Shown: positions 1-10,202, counted from the stretch's first letter. The stretch is 64,000 bases of DNA from Taishania sp036758285 (GCA_036758285.1 DAIOWV010000012.1:1-64000), one strand, 5' to 3'. Numbers and translations: made by a program. The notes: generated by a model not told the origin, from the letters alone.

Positions 1-51
1 GTGGTGGTGAGAATCATGGTGACCGTGTGCTTCGTGTGCTAATACAGACAT
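1..51 (-). CDS. coxA: Cytochrome c oxidase subunit I, N-terminus only (partial)
   Basis: Only the first 17 codons are in the window; the gene runs off the left edge. The visible peptide is MSVLAHEAHGHHDSHHH, a His-rich N-terminal tail of the kind that precedes the first membrane helix of Bacteroidota haem-copper oxidase subunit I. It follows coxB by 34 bp on the same strand, which is the usual gene order. The identity rests on position and the His-rich start, because no catalytic motif is visible. Confidence 0.7.
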   Translation of the reverse strand, partial: MSVLAHEAHGHHDSHHH

Positions 52-85
52 CTTTATCTAGTTTAATTTAATCCTTTTATTAATA

Positions 86-1447
86 TTATTTTTTATCTGA
101 TTCAACAGTTGTCGTTGTTTCAGCAGCTGCAACTTGCTCAGGTGCTGCTGGTGCTGCTGGAGCTCCTTTGAATAAAGTTTCAAAACGATGAGCAGCAGGA
201 AGAGTTTCTCCAAATTTCTTTTTAAGAATAGCCAACTCTTTTTCTGAAAGTTGATCATTTGCAGGACGTGTAGCATTATCACTTCCTAAATCAAAAGCTT
301 TCATAACAGCATTGTATTCATCTCTTTCTAATACTTCTACCAACATATACATTTTGTAATGAGAACCACCACAAATTTTATTACACAATAAAGCATAATC
401 AAAATTTGGATCGTTTTTCTTCTTTCTCATTTCAGCAGTTGTGATTGTTGGAGTAACTTTAAAACGAGTTGTCATTCCTGGTACAGTATTCATTTGAACT
501 CTGAAATTAGGAAAGAAAGCAGAGTGAATTACATCTTTTGATCTGAAGTTAAATTCAAACTCTTGACCTTTACATAAATATAATTTTTCAGCTGGTCCAG
601 AAATTATAACATCATCCCAAGATTGAGCATCTAATGATTTATCATGACGATTTTTCAATTGAACCAACAATCTATAAATCTCTTCATTTCTGTGTAAAGT
701 AGTTTTTAATTTATCTCTTTCTTCAACACTGAAAATTCTGTTTTTATCATTCAAAATGCGTTCAACAGCATCAATACCTAATAAAGTATCATTTTTCAAC
801 TTATCAATTGCATAATCTAAAGTTTCAGAATTTACTAATCCTAATAAGTTTTTATCAGAAGTTACTTTGTAGTCAAATTTTCCTAAAGTATTGTCTTTTC
901 CAGAATAACGAGCTGTCCAGTCAAATTGTTTAGAATATAATTCAACTACGATAGCATCATCTTTTGCTTTTGAAGTTGCATTATCCCACTCAATCAAACC
1001 TAAAACGATAATAACCAAAAGTGCCATTGCAGGTACTATTGTCCATATTAACTCTAATTTAGTACTATGTGGAAAATACAATGCTTTTGCTCCTGGTTTT
1101 TTTACATATTTGAAAGCAAAGAAAAATAACAAAGCATTCATTGCGAAAAATACAGCAAATACAATCACCATATTTAATCCCATCAACCAATCTAAACGAG
1201 CACCATGATCACTCGCCGCAGTTCCACGACCAGTCCAACCATATTTTACCATTAAATATACCATTGATCCTAAGAAAAGAATTCCGAAAATCAACATTAA
1301 ATTTGCATTCAATCGGTTATCACGATTACTAATCTCGTGTTCACCTCTCTTTCTCAATTTATAAGAAAGTTCGTATAATCGAACCAATTGCGCAATTGCA
1401 ACAACTCCTAAAACGACTACAATTAAAAAAATTAATTTACTTCCCAT
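86..1447 (-). CDS. coxB: Cytochrome c oxidase subunit II (CuA subunit)
   Basis: This subunit accepts electrons from cytochrome c or a cytochrome domain through the binuclear CuA centre and passes them to subunit I. It is 453 residues long, well above the classical ~280. Four hydrophobic segments lie in the first ~150 residues, so two membrane helices precede the usual hairpin. A charged helical insertion (roughly residues 195-290) sits between the hairpin and the CuA fold. The CuA motif CNKICGGSHYKM is at 355-366: Cys355, Cys359, His363 and Met366 are present, but Lys357 replaces the usual Glu, which binds copper only through its backbone carbonyl. An Ala/Pro-rich tail ends the protein. It lies 38 bp after actF and just before coxA, so it belongs to the act-cox operon. 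Confidence 0.95.
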   Translation of the reverse strand: MGSKLIFLIVVVLGVVAIAQLVRLYELSYKLRKRGEHEISNRDNRLNANLMLIFGILFLGSMVYLMVKYGWTGRGTAASDHGARLDWLMGLNMVIVFAVFFAMNALLFFFAFKYVKKPGAKALYFPHSTKLELIWTIVPAMALLVIIVLGLIEWDNATSKAKDDAIVVELYSKQFDWTARYSGKDNTLGKFDYKVTSDKNLLGLVNSETLDYAIDKLKNDTLLGIDAVERILNDKNRIFSVEERDKLKTTLHRNEEIYRLLVQLKNRHDKSLDAQSWDDVIISGPAEKLYLCKGQEFEFNFRSKDVIHSAFFPNFRVQMNTVPGMTTRFKVTPTITTAEMRKKKNDPNFDYALLCNKICGGSHYKMYMLVEVLERDEYNAVMKAFDLGSDNATRPANDQLSEKELAILKKKFGETLPAAHRFETLFKGAPAAPAAPEQVAAAETTTTVESDKK

Positions 1448-1485
1448 TATTTCTGATAATCAATGTTAAAAATACTGTTTCTTTA

Positions 1486-2667
1486 TTATATTTCATGGTG
1501 AATACTCTCATCCAAATATGGGTGATGTACTGGTGATAAAGGAGCTTTTGTAAGATTTACTAAAATAACTCTTATAAACACTCCCAGAATTAAAATTGCC
1601 ATACCAACTTCAAAGAATCCAAAATGAGATGTAGGTCCCATTGAACCAACTACAACCATTAAATAAACATCCATCCAGTGTCCAGCCAAAATTATTAATC
1701 CAACAAAAGTTAATATTCCTGCGTTACGTTTTGCATCACGTGACATTAAAATTAACATTGGGAAAATGAAGTTCACAGCAAACATTCCAAAGTAAAGTAA
1801 TTTATAATCTTCGATACGAGCAATATAATAAGTTGTTTCTTCAGGCATATTAGCATACCAAATCAGCATAAACTGAGAAAACCACAAATAAGACCATAAG
1901 AAAGAAGTCGCAAACACCCATTTTCCAATATCGTGAATGTGATTATCATTAACTCTTGGTAAATAACCTAATTTTTTCAAATAAAGTGTTAAAATGATAA
2001 TAACAACCATTGAACAACACCACATACCAGCAAATACATACCAACCAAATAAAGTAGAGAACCAGTGTGCATCAATCGACATAATCCAGTCCCAAGTTTG
2101 CATTGAAGAAAATACAGCAAAGAAAACTAAGAACAAAGCTCCCTTTTTATAATTTTTAAAGTGAATATCTGTTCCACCAACTCTATCCTCTTCTAATGAA
2201 CGTTTTCTAAAACCTAAATAGAAAATATAATAACACCCTAAATAAGCGATTGTTCTTATCCAGAAAAATATTTTATTTAAATAAGCGGATTTACCTTCTA
2301 TAATTGAATCATGTTTAACTACTTCAGAATCCATCCATATATAAATATGTGCTCCATCAGTTAAAGTAATTATTGCTAAAACAATTATTAAAAGTAAAAT
2401 ACCTACTGGTAAAAATCCAGCAACAGCTTCAACCATTCTTTTTACAGAAACATACCAAGCAGTCTCAGTTGCATATTGCAAAGAAAGGAAGAATAACGCA
2501 CCTAAACCGATTGAGAAAAAGAAAAATCCATTTACCAATCCATTTGCAAGTATACGCTGCAAACCATGATCCCCCAATGAGAAAATACCTATTGCTGTAA
2601 ACAAAGCTCCGATAACGATTAAGCTAAGTGTTACAAGTTTTGCCTTATTTGAAATTTTGAACTCCAT
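1486..2667 (-). CDS. actF: Alternative complex III subunit ActF (quinol:cytochrome c oxidoreductase membrane subunit)
   Basis: ActF is one of the two large polytopic membrane subunits of alternative complex III, which oxidises menaquinol and replaces the bc1 complex in Bacteroidota. The 393-residue protein has about ten hydrophobic segments spread over its length, with charged loops such as RKRSLEEDRVGG between them. No cofactor motif is expected. It lies 30 bp downstream of actE and 38 bp upstream of coxB, which is the conserved act gene order. The family call comes from length, topology and context together. Confidence 0.9.
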   Translation of the reverse strand: MEFKISNKAKLVTLSLIVIGALFTAIGIFSLGDHGLQRILANGLVNGFFFFSIGLGALFFLSLQYATETAWYVSVKRMVEAVAGFLPVGILLLIIVLAIITLTDGAHIYIWMDSEVVKHDSIIEGKSAYLNKIFFWIRTIAYLGCYYIFYLGFRKRSLEEDRVGGTDIHFKNYKKGALFLVFFAVFSSMQTWDWIMSIDAHWFSTLFGWYVFAGMWCCSMVVIIILTLYLKKLGYLPRVNDNHIHDIGKWVFATSFLWSYLWFSQFMLIWYANMPEETTYYIARIEDYKLLYFGMFAVNFIFPMLILMSRDAKRNAGILTFVGLIILAGHWMDVYLMVVVGSMGPTSHFGFFEVGMAILILGVFIRVILVNLTKAPLSPVHHPYLDESIHHEI

Positions 2668-2697
2668 TTTACTCTGTTTTCAAATTCTAATTTATCA

Positions 2698-3447
2698 TTA
2701 ATGTCCTGTTCCTACTGGTAAAACTGGTGTACCAGTTTTAGTTGAATCTGCAACTACAGCTTCTGCTCCGAATTTACCATAATTTGCATCTTGGAATTTA
2801 CGAATGTAATGTACCAAAGTCCAAATTTCTTTTTTATTTAAGATCGATGCATGAGAACCCATTGCGCCTTTACCATAATAAATAGAATAGAACATCTGAC
2901 CATTACTCAATTCCTTTTTATCTGCATAATCAGGAACACCAGCAAAAAGTCCATTTGTTGACATTGGGCCTTTACCGTCTCCTTTTTCACCGTGACACTG
3001 TGTACAATTTGCAGCAAATAATTTTTTACCATCAGCAAAAATTTTATCTGCGTTTTGCTCAGTCAACTTATATGGATTAGTTAAAAATCCAGCTGCTGTT
3101 AAATAAGTATCTTCACTTGAAAAATCAAAACCTCTTAAATCATGTGTTTGTTTAAAAGCCACATTAGGTAAGATTGGAAAAGGCATTCTCAAAGCAACCT
3201 CTGAAGAATCTGTCCCAAAATAAGGAATTGTTCCAAAAGGAGGAACTTGTGCTGATAACTTAGCTGCTAACTCTGGGTTAATACGTTCTTTTATTTGACC
3301 ATAATCAACATATGGTTCAATTGCAGCCGAACGATACATGTCAGGCATATATTCTACACCAGAACTATCAGGATTAGAAGTACAAGCACTCATTACGACT
3401 GCTGTAATTGCTAAACTTGCTATTGCCTTAATATTCATTTTCATCAT
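2698..3447 (-). CDS. actE: Alternative complex III cytochrome c subunit ActE (lipoprotein)
   Basis: ActE is the periplasmic mono-haem cytochrome c that takes electrons from the complex. The start at 3447 gives a 249-residue lipoprotein with signal MMKMNIKAIASLAITAV and lipobox MSAC. The longer frame opening at 3519 would overlap actD and put 24 non-signal residues in front of the leader, so it is rejected. The haem motif CTQCH lies in the second half, followed by a conserved GKGAMGSHA segment whose Met is the likely sixth ligand. A second in-frame Met at 3444 or 3438 cannot be excluded as the start. Confidence 0.9.
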   Translation of the reverse strand: MMKMNIKAIASLAITAVVMSACTSNPDSSGVEYMPDMYRSAAIEPYVDYGQIKERINPELAAKLSAQVPPFGTIPYFGTDSSEVALRMPFPILPNVAFKQTHDLRGFDFSSEDTYLTAAGFLTNPYKLTEQNADKIFADGKKLFAANCTQCHGEKGDGKGPMSTNGLFAGVPDYADKKELSNGQMFYSIYYGKGAMGSHASILNKKEIWTLVHYIRKFQDANYGKFGAEAVVADSTKTGTPVLPVGTGH

Positions 3448-3487
3448 TTCTAATTTTATTTTTCGGAAACCCGAAACAATCGGAAAA

Positions 3488-4024
3488 TTATTTAATTTCT
3501 TTTTGGTCCAATTCAACAATTCCTGTTTCTTTCAACAAAGCTTCTAACTCTTCAGATGAAAAATTAGAATTTTCACTCGTTCTAATTTCCATAACGAAAC
3601 GATCATCAGTTGTTCTAGGATCAGGATTTTGAGCAGGAATACCTGGTAATGTTTTATTTCTTAAGAAATAAGTTAAGGCCATACCATGTGCAGCACATAA
3701 AACCGTAAACTCAAAAGAAATAGGAACGAAAGCCAACATATTTTGTAAATATGAAAAACTTGGTTTACCACCAATATTCATTGGCCAATCGACAATCATG
3801 AAAAAGCGCATTCCAATAGTTGCCAATGTTAATCCTGTCAATCCATAAAGAAAAGCCATGATTCCTAATCTTGTATTCTTAACTCCAATAATTGGATCGA
3901 TTCCGTGTATTGGAAAAGGAGAAAACACCTCTGTAACTTTAACACCTTTTGCAACAAGCTTTTTAGCTCCATCTTTTAAGATATCATCGTCATCATACAT
4001 TGCATATATAACTTTCTCTGCCAT
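3488..4024 (-). CDS. actD: Alternative complex III subunit ActD (DUF3341)
   Basis: ActD is a small membrane subunit of alternative complex III. The 178-residue protein has a soluble N-terminus (MAEKVIYAMYDDDDILKDG), a PFPIHGID segment typical of DUF3341 before the membrane part, and two hydrophobic helices around residues 55-80 and 95-125. Its short C-terminal tail is acidic. The gene lies 11 bp after actC and 40 bp before the chosen actE start. Function is assigned from family and operon position. Confidence 0.92.
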   Translation of the reverse strand: MAEKVIYAMYDDDDILKDGAKKLVAKGVKVTEVFSPFPIHGIDPIIGVKNTRLGIMAFLYGLTGLTLATIGMRFFMIVDWPMNIGGKPSFSYLQNMLAFVPISFEFTVLCAAHGMALTYFLRNKTLPGIPAQNPDPRTTDDRFVMEIRTSENSNFSSEELEALLKETGIVELDQKEIK

Positions 4025-4035
4025 TGTTCTCCGTA

Positions 4036-5460
4036 TTAATGTTTATTATTTTCTGATGAATGATCATCGTGTCCGTGTCCATGATGTGTATCAGGTGCAT
4101 TTTTATAAGACTCACCTGAAATTTTCAATATTGTTTTCAACTCTGCAATTGGTAATACTGGGAAGAATCTTGCAAACAATAAAAAGAATACAAAGAACAA
4201 TCCAATTGTACCAACATAGATACCGATATCAATATGTGAAGGATAGTGCATACTCCAAGCTGATGGTAAATAATCACGGTGTAATGAAGTAACGATAATT
4301 ACATAACGCTCAAACCACATCCCTGTATTTACAACAATTGAAATAATAAATGTAAACACTAAACTTCTTCTTAATTTCTTAAACCACATTAACTGAGGAG
4401 AAATTACGTTACAAGTCATCATTGACCAATAAGCCCACCAATAAGGTCCAGTTGCACGATTAAAAAATGCATAACCTTCATATTCTACTCCTGAATACCA
4501 AGAAATAAATAACTCAGTAATATAAGCAGTACCTACGATAGATCCTGTAACCATGATTACAATGTTCATGTATTCTACATGTCGTGTATGAATGTAAGCT
4601 TCAAGATTCATTGCTTTACGCATGATTAACATCAATGTTTGTACCATTGCGAAGCCTGAGAATACGGCCCCTGCTACGAAATAAGGAGGGAAAATTGTTG
4701 TATGCCAACCTGGAATAACTGAAGTAGCAAAGTCAAAAGATACGATTGAGTGAACCGAGAATACTAATGGAGTTGCCAAACCAGCTAAAACTAAAGAAAC
4801 CAATTCAAATCTGTTCCAATGTTTTGCTCTACCTGACCATCCAAAAGAAAGAATAGAATACATTTTTTTAGAAACTGGTTTTTTAGCTCTATCTCTCAAT
4901 GTTGCAAAGTCAGGAATCAAACCAATGTACCAGAATACAAAACCTACTGATAAATAAGTTGAAATTGCAAATACGTCCCATAACAACGGAGAGTTGAAGT
5001 TAACCCATAGAGATCCGAATTGATTTGGAATTGGCATTACAAAATACCCCATCCAAAGACGTCCCATGTGAATTAAAGGGAAAATACCCGCCATGAATAC
5101 TGCAAATATTGTCATCGCCTCTGCTGAACGGTTAATCGCCATTCTCCAACGTTGACGGAACAATAATAGTACTGCTGAGATTAACGTACCTGCGTGTCCG
5201 ATACCAACCCACCATACGAAGTTAGTGATATCCCATGCCCAGTTAATTGTTTTGTTTAATCCCCAAACTCCAATACCTGTACCAAGCAAATAAATTATAC
5301 ATCCTACTCCGTATAAACCAATAACTAAGGCTATTGAGAATAGTATATACCACATTTTGGGTGCTTTGTCCTCAATTGGACGACAAATATCTTCCGTAAT
5401 GTCGTGATAAGTCTTATGACCTAATATGAGGGGTTCTCTAATTGCTGCTTCCTTATGCAT
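4036..5460 (-). CDS. actC: Alternative complex III subunit ActC (NrfD/PsrC-type membrane subunit)
   Basis: ActC is the quinol-binding polytopic subunit of the NrfD/PsrC family. The 474 residues contain about ten hydrophobic helices. Family landmarks are visible: the WVGIGHAGTLISA helix near residue 85 and the RSAEAMTIFAVFMAG segment that follows. The C-terminus is His-rich (HHGHGHDDHSSENNKH) and could bind metal, although act subunits often end this way. It follows actB by 57 bp and precedes actD by 11 bp. Confidence 0.95.
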   Translation of the reverse strand: MHKEAAIREPLILGHKTYHDITEDICRPIEDKAPKMWYILFSIALVIGLYGVGCIIYLLGTGIGVWGLNKTINWAWDITNFVWWVGIGHAGTLISAVLLLFRQRWRMAINRSAEAMTIFAVFMAGIFPLIHMGRLWMGYFVMPIPNQFGSLWVNFNSPLLWDVFAISTYLSVGFVFWYIGLIPDFATLRDRAKKPVSKKMYSILSFGWSGRAKHWNRFELVSLVLAGLATPLVFSVHSIVSFDFATSVIPGWHTTIFPPYFVAGAVFSGFAMVQTLMLIMRKAMNLEAYIHTRHVEYMNIVIMVTGSIVGTAYITELFISWYSGVEYEGYAFFNRATGPYWWAYWSMMTCNVISPQLMWFKKLRRSLVFTFIISIVVNTGMWFERYVIIVTSLHRDYLPSAWSMHYPSHIDIGIYVGTIGLFFVFFLLFARFFPVLPIAELKTILKISGESYKNAPDTHHGHGHDDHSSENNKH

Positions 5461-5517
5461 TACAATTGTTTTTTATTCTAGTTAGTAACTTACTTTCTTT
5501 CGTTATTTAAGTTCATC

Positions 5518-8500
5518 TTAATGATGAGCGCTCTCTTCTTTTCCTGCTGCTTTCTCTTCCTTGATTCTCGCAGATTGAATTTTATCTAGAAGACTATTGT
5601 TTTCGTTTCGAACTTTAACTTTATAGTATACATTCGGTCTAACACCAACTTCTTCTAATGCTTGATAAGAACGACTATCATCTGCACTTTTACGAACAGC
5701 TGAATGTACATCATTCCAGTCTCCAAAAGTAATTGCTCCAGCTGGACAAGAATCTCCACAAACAGAAGTGATATCACCGTCTACTACAGGTCGTCCTTCC
5801 ATTTTAGCTTTCAATTTACCTTCCTGGATATTTTGAACACACATTGAACATTTTTCCATAACCCCTCTTGTACGAACAGTAACATCTGGATTTAATACCA
5901 TACGTCCTAAATCATCTTGAGCAGGGTTGATTTCAGCAAACTTCTTGTATGAAGGATAGTTGAACCAGTTGAAACGACGTACTTTGTAAGGACAGTTGTT
6001 TGCACAGTAACGAGTACCGATACATCTGTTATACGTCATTTGGTTTAATCCTTCATCACTATGTGTAGTTGCAGAAACTGGACAAACAGTTTCACACGGT
6101 GCGTGATTACAATGCTGACACATCATTGGCATGTGAACCACCTTAGGATTCAACTCAGCCACTTCAGCCTCATGGTAATCAAATGTATTTTTATCTTTTC
6201 TAGTACCGATTGTAGCTTCAACGTCAGAAGAGAAGTAACGATCCAAACGCAACCAATGCATTTCACGCCCTTTTCTAACTTCATGTTTACCAACAACTGG
6301 AACGTTATTTTCTGCTTGACAAGCAATCAAACATGCACCACAACCAAAACATTGGTTTAAGTCGATTGTCATCACCCAACGGTGTCCAACATTTTCAACC
6401 GGGTGTTCTTCCCACAAGTTAAACTCCGAAATTGGTCTTTCAACGTGGTGCCCATGCTCATCAATTTTTTGTAAAACGTGAGCTGGGTTGTATGTTTCTT
6501 TGATTCCTTTTTTGTAAGTATCTAACGTCGTTTCTCTAACAATAGATTGACGAGCCATTACTGTGTGGTGAATTTGCGTAGCTGCAATTAAGTATTGACC
6601 TTCTTCTCCACTAAGTGAACCTGCAGTTTCATAAGAATATGTTCCATTTTGAACATTTACTAATGCAAATGCATTTACACCAATTGGTTTAAGATTTCCT
6701 TTATCGTCTGTTTCGTGTCCTCCAAATTCTTTTACTTGGAAAGCACCTTTACCAATATTTTCACCATTTTCACCTCTACCATAACCAACAGCTACACCGA
6801 TAGTACCTACTGCTTGACCTGGAAGTGGATAAACAGGCAACGTTAATTTTGACCCACCAACTGTTAAAGTTGCTAAGCTTAATCCGTTCTCTTGATCATA
6901 CGTTTTACGGTATTTATAAGCGGGATCAATTGGGTTCATTGTGAAATAATTATCCCAAGTAACTTTTGACATTGGATCCGGCATCTCTTGTAACCAAGGA
7001 TTTGCCGCTTGATTACCAATACCAATACCTGCTTTTTGATACAATACAACCTCAGTAGCACCAGATACTTTTGGCAATTGAGCCGCTACAGATAAAGAAG
7101 CTGTAAAAGTTGGTGCTGTAGGAGCAGCAACAGGAGCATCAAATGTAGAATTGTGAACAGCTAAATTCCAAAAATCTTCAGCTGAAGTTAACAATGTTTG
7201 AGATTGGAATCCATGATTCATCCAATTAGCTTTGATAAAATCATAAGCAACTTTAGAATCTTTCCCTCCACGATTTGCTTCACCAGCCCAAACCAAGAAA
7301 GATTCAATAGGAGAAGTCGTATTTGCTCCTAAAGGTCTGATTGTTGGTTGTGCAGTTGCAAAATGAGATTTTGTTGGTTGATAATCATTCCAAGCTTCCA
7401 ATGCATGCAAAGAAGGAACGATGTATTTAACTTTAGAAGCAGTTTCATCAGCAAACTGAGAAATTGCAATTGAAGTTTTAATTTGAGATATTGCTTTCCC
7501 TAATTCTTTTCCATTTGGTAAAGAGTAAACAGGATTTGTATCTAAGAAGATAACAACATCACTTGCTTTTCCTGAAGTAACGTCATTTACAAAACGTTGT
7601 ACTTTCTCGTCTTCAGAACGATAAAGGTTTACAGGATTATTAACATTGATAGTTTTAGAATAAGCTCCTAAAACATCATTTAATTTATTCGTTAATAGTT
7701 GAATTGCTTTGTTATTTGAACTAGCAACAACTAAAGATTCAGATTTTGAATGTTTCAATTCAGCAATAGCTAAATCAGCTACTTTTTGAGTTGCAGGAGT
7801 TAAAGCCGAACTTACATCTGTTGTAACACCAAAAGCTTTTAACAAATAAGATAAAACATTTGCTTGTTCAGATGGTTTAATCAATCCTCTATAATCTGCA
7901 TTTGAACCAGTGATTGACATCGTAGATTCAAACATAAAGAATTTAGACATCCATTCACCATCTGGATTTCTAGTTGCTCCAAACTGACGAGAGAATTGAG
8001 TTGGTAATAACCAAGAATTCAAGAAGTCAGCACCGATAGAAACAATCGTTTTCGCTTTAGAGAAATCGTAATCAGGAATAATTCCAGATTCAGCTCCTTC
8101 TACAGTTAAACCAAAAGATTCTTTATTTGCAGCACGCATACCAGCGTAAGAAATAGCGTCATATTGAATATGCTCAAATTTACCTTCTCCTAATTTAGTT
8201 GCAAATTTTCCAATTGCAGCGTTTAATGAAGGACTGATAATTGTATTTGAGAATAAAGTAACTTTATTAGCATTAGAAACAGCTTTAATAATGTCACTAT
8301 CAACATTTGCTAAACCTTTAACTTCTCCATTAATTGAAGCATCAGTTAATCTTGCAGCTTCATATAAACCAAGTACTGATGCAATAATTTGAGCATTAAC
8401 AACCCCTTTATTTACACCTTGATCTTTATTTCCTTTAATGAAAATAGGTCGCCCCTCTCTTGTTTTAACCAAAATGCTTCCGTAAGAATTTCCATCATAG

Positions 8501-8793
8501 TATGTTGAAGCATACCAAGTTGGCATCCCTGGAGTTACATCTTCAGGCTTATTCACATAAGGAATTACCTTTGTAACAGGAGATTCACAAGCAGCAAGAG
8601 TTGCTGCAGCGACACTAAATCCTAAAAATTTCAGAAAATCTCTACGATTGGTCGTTGTATCTCCCAATTTTTCATCGCTCAAAAACTCTTCAATGTTTTG
8701 TTGAGCAGGAAATTCTTGTTCTTTTGATTGGAGGAACTCTGGCGTCTCGTTTAATTCTTCAAGACCTTTCCAATATTTTCTTGTCATTCCCAT
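5518..8793 (-). CDS. actB: Alternative complex III iron-sulfur subunit ActB
   Basis: ActB carries electrons inside the complex. The 1091-residue protein fuses a molybdopterin-oxidoreductase-like domain (roughly 80-780) to a four-cluster ferredoxin-like domain (about 815-1010). An internal Tat-like leader NRRDFLKFLGF with a lipobox-like LAAC lies at 49-69, after a soluble N-terminal extension that is normal for ActB. Cysteine motifs are CFGCGACLIAC, CQHCNHAPCETVCPV, CIGTRYCANNCPY and CSMC with CGDSCPAGAI. The start could be Met1 or Met3, since both lie before the conserved K-Y-W segment. It is the second gene of the operon, 28 bp after actA. Confidence 0.95.
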   Translation of the reverse strand: MGMTRKYWKGLEELNETPEFLQSKEQEFPAQQNIEEFLSDEKLGDTTTNRRDFLKFLGFSVAAATLAACESPVTKVIPYVNKPEDVTPGMPTWYASTYYDGNSYGSILVKTREGRPIFIKGNKDQGVNKGVVNAQIIASVLGLYEAARLTDASINGEVKGLANVDSDIIKAVSNANKVTLFSNTIISPSLNAAIGKFATKLGEGKFEHIQYDAISYAGMRAANKESFGLTVEGAESGIIPDYDFSKAKTIVSIGADFLNSWLLPTQFSRQFGATRNPDGEWMSKFFMFESTMSITGSNADYRGLIKPSEQANVLSYLLKAFGVTTDVSSALTPATQKVADLAIAELKHSKSESLVVASSNNKAIQLLTNKLNDVLGAYSKTINVNNPVNLYRSEDEKVQRFVNDVTSGKASDVVIFLDTNPVYSLPNGKELGKAISQIKTSIAISQFADETASKVKYIVPSLHALEAWNDYQPTKSHFATAQPTIRPLGANTTSPIESFLVWAGEANRGGKDSKVAYDFIKANWMNHGFQSQTLLTSAEDFWNLAVHNSTFDAPVAAPTAPTFTASLSVAAQLPKVSGATEVVLYQKAGIGIGNQAANPWLQEMPDPMSKVTWDNYFTMNPIDPAYKYRKTYDQENGLSLATLTVGGSKLTLPVYPLPGQAVGTIGVAVGYGRGENGENIGKGAFQVKEFGGHETDDKGNLKPIGVNAFALVNVQNGTYSYETAGSLSGEEGQYLIAATQIHHTVMARQSIVRETTLDTYKKGIKETYNPAHVLQKIDEHGHHVERPISEFNLWEEHPVENVGHRWVMTIDLNQCFGCGACLIACQAENNVPVVGKHEVRKGREMHWLRLDRYFSSDVEATIGTRKDKNTFDYHEAEVAELNPKVVHMPMMCQHCNHAPCETVCPVSATTHSDEGLNQMTYNRCIGTRYCANNCPYKVRRFNWFNYPSYKKFAEINPAQDDLGRMVLNPDVTVRTRGVMEKCSMCVQNIQEGKLKAKMEGRPVVDGDITSVCGDSCPAGAITFGDWNDVHSAVRKSADDSRSYQALEEVGVRPNVYYKVKVRNENNSLLDKIQSARIKEEKAAGKEESAHH

Positions 8794-8821
8794 GATTATT
8801 TCGACTTCTTCAATTCGTTAA

Positions 8822-10156
8822 TTAATAGTGACATTTTGCACATTCCCAACCACCTAATTCTTTTACTGTTACTTTACCATCTTTCAGGTATTTCTCATAC
8901 AATTTAGGATCATTGTTTAGTAAACGCTTGTGAATTTCTGCATAATATCCATCACCTTTTGTATCTAGAGGGCCATCAGAAATTCCTTTCTGATCGTGAC
9001 ATTCAATACACCAACCCATTGTTAAAGTAGGTTTTGTTAACTGAACATTTCCTTCTAGTTTATTAAGAGCAGTAACTGGCTGTACTTTCGCAGTTTCTGT
9101 CATTGTTTTCATATCACCGTGACACTGAATACAGTCTACTCCACCAGCAACTACGTGTTGAGCGTGGCTAAAATAAACGTGATCAGGTAAAACGTGAACT
9201 TTATTCCAAACGATTTCTTTTGTTTGACCAGTGAATACACTTCCATCCCAACCTGCAGCATCATATACCTTTTTGATTTTTGCTTGTTGTTCTGGAGTAG
9301 TACCAGTAACTTGTTTGTGACAGTTCATACAAACGTTCACAGAAGGTAAACCTGCAGTTCTAGATTCAGTAACTGAATTGTGGCAGTACTTACAATCTAT
9401 CCCGTTAATTCCAGCGTGAACTGAGTGAGGAAAATCTATTGGTTGTGAAGGTTGGTATCCTTCTTTAACATCTATTGTTGCTAATAACAAGAAGAAAGAA
9501 ACTACAAGTGAGATAACAATCACTAATGACCCCATCCCAACGTATTTTCTGTTTTTCCAAGCCCATGCTTTTAATTCAGCTCCATAAGTTGGTGATTCTT
9601 CTGCATCTTCTCCATCTGCTCTAGCAGCTGTAATTGTCAATTGACGACGAACACCTCCAACAGATAAGATGATTGCGACAAAAACAACACCTAACACGAT
9701 CCAAATCCACCCCGTTGAAGACTCTTCTTCTACAACAGCACCTCCAGCAGCAACGGCAGCACCTCCAGCAGGAGTAACTTCTTCTTGTGCATCTACATAA
9801 TCAAAAATTGCATCAATTTCTTCATTTGTAAGTGCTGGGAACTTATCCATGTTAGTTGGCTTCACTTTCGCAACAGCAGCAGCATATGGATCAGCAGCAG
9901 CAGAAGCTTCCCAATTTCGAACCCATGTGTATAGAGAACCATCTTTAGCTCCTCCATCAGCCCATTTTGTTCTAACATCTTTTAATTTTGGACCTGTACC
10001 ATCCTTAAATGGACTATGACAAGTAGCACACTTCTTAAATAAAGCAGCTCCGTCTGCGGCCTTAGCTTCAAACGTACCAGCCAATAACACTACCGTTACT
10101 GCACCGATACACCATTTATTAATTTTACTAAACATTTGAGTATTAGATAATTTCAT
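8822..10156 (-). CDS. actA: Alternative complex III multihaem cytochrome ActA, fused to a mono-haem domain
   Basis: ActA is the penta-haem cytochrome c of alternative complex III. This 444-residue form has six CxxCH motifs. CATCH (Cys43) lies in a small N-terminal cytochrome domain behind a signal peptide. CKYCH, CMNCH, CIQCH, CIECH and the terminal CAKCH form the penta-haem domain. Two hydrophobic helices (about 148-170 and 203-225) separate the halves. The extra N-terminal cytochrome domain is followed by an Ala/Gly/Glu-rich linker. As the first gene of the operon it lies about 50 bp downstream of a TAAATTTG promoter element. The fusion is clear because all six motifs are in one uninterrupted frame. 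Confidence 0.94.
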   Translation of the reverse strand: MKLSNTQMFSKINKWCIGAVTVVLLAGTFEAKAADGAALFKKCATCHSPFKDGTGPKLKDVRTKWADGGAKDGSLYTWVRNWEASAAADPYAAAVAKVKPTNMDKFPALTNEEIDAIFDYVDAQEEVTPAGGAAVAAGGAVVEEESSTGWIWIVLGVVFVAIILSVGGVRRQLTITAARADGEDAEESPTYGAELKAWAWKNRKYVGMGSLVIVISLVVSFFLLLATIDVKEGYQPSQPIDFPHSVHAGINGIDCKYCHNSVTESRTAGLPSVNVCMNCHKQVTGTTPEQQAKIKKVYDAAGWDGSVFTGQTKEIVWNKVHVLPDHVYFSHAQHVVAGGVDCIQCHGDMKTMTETAKVQPVTALNKLEGNVQLTKPTLTMGWCIECHDQKGISDGPLDTKGDGYYAEIHKRLLNNDPKLYEKYLKDGKVTVKELGGWECAKCHY

Positions 10157-10202
10157 GTCAAAAATGCCTATTTATCACTAATTATATAGCAACTAGCGGT
10201 AG

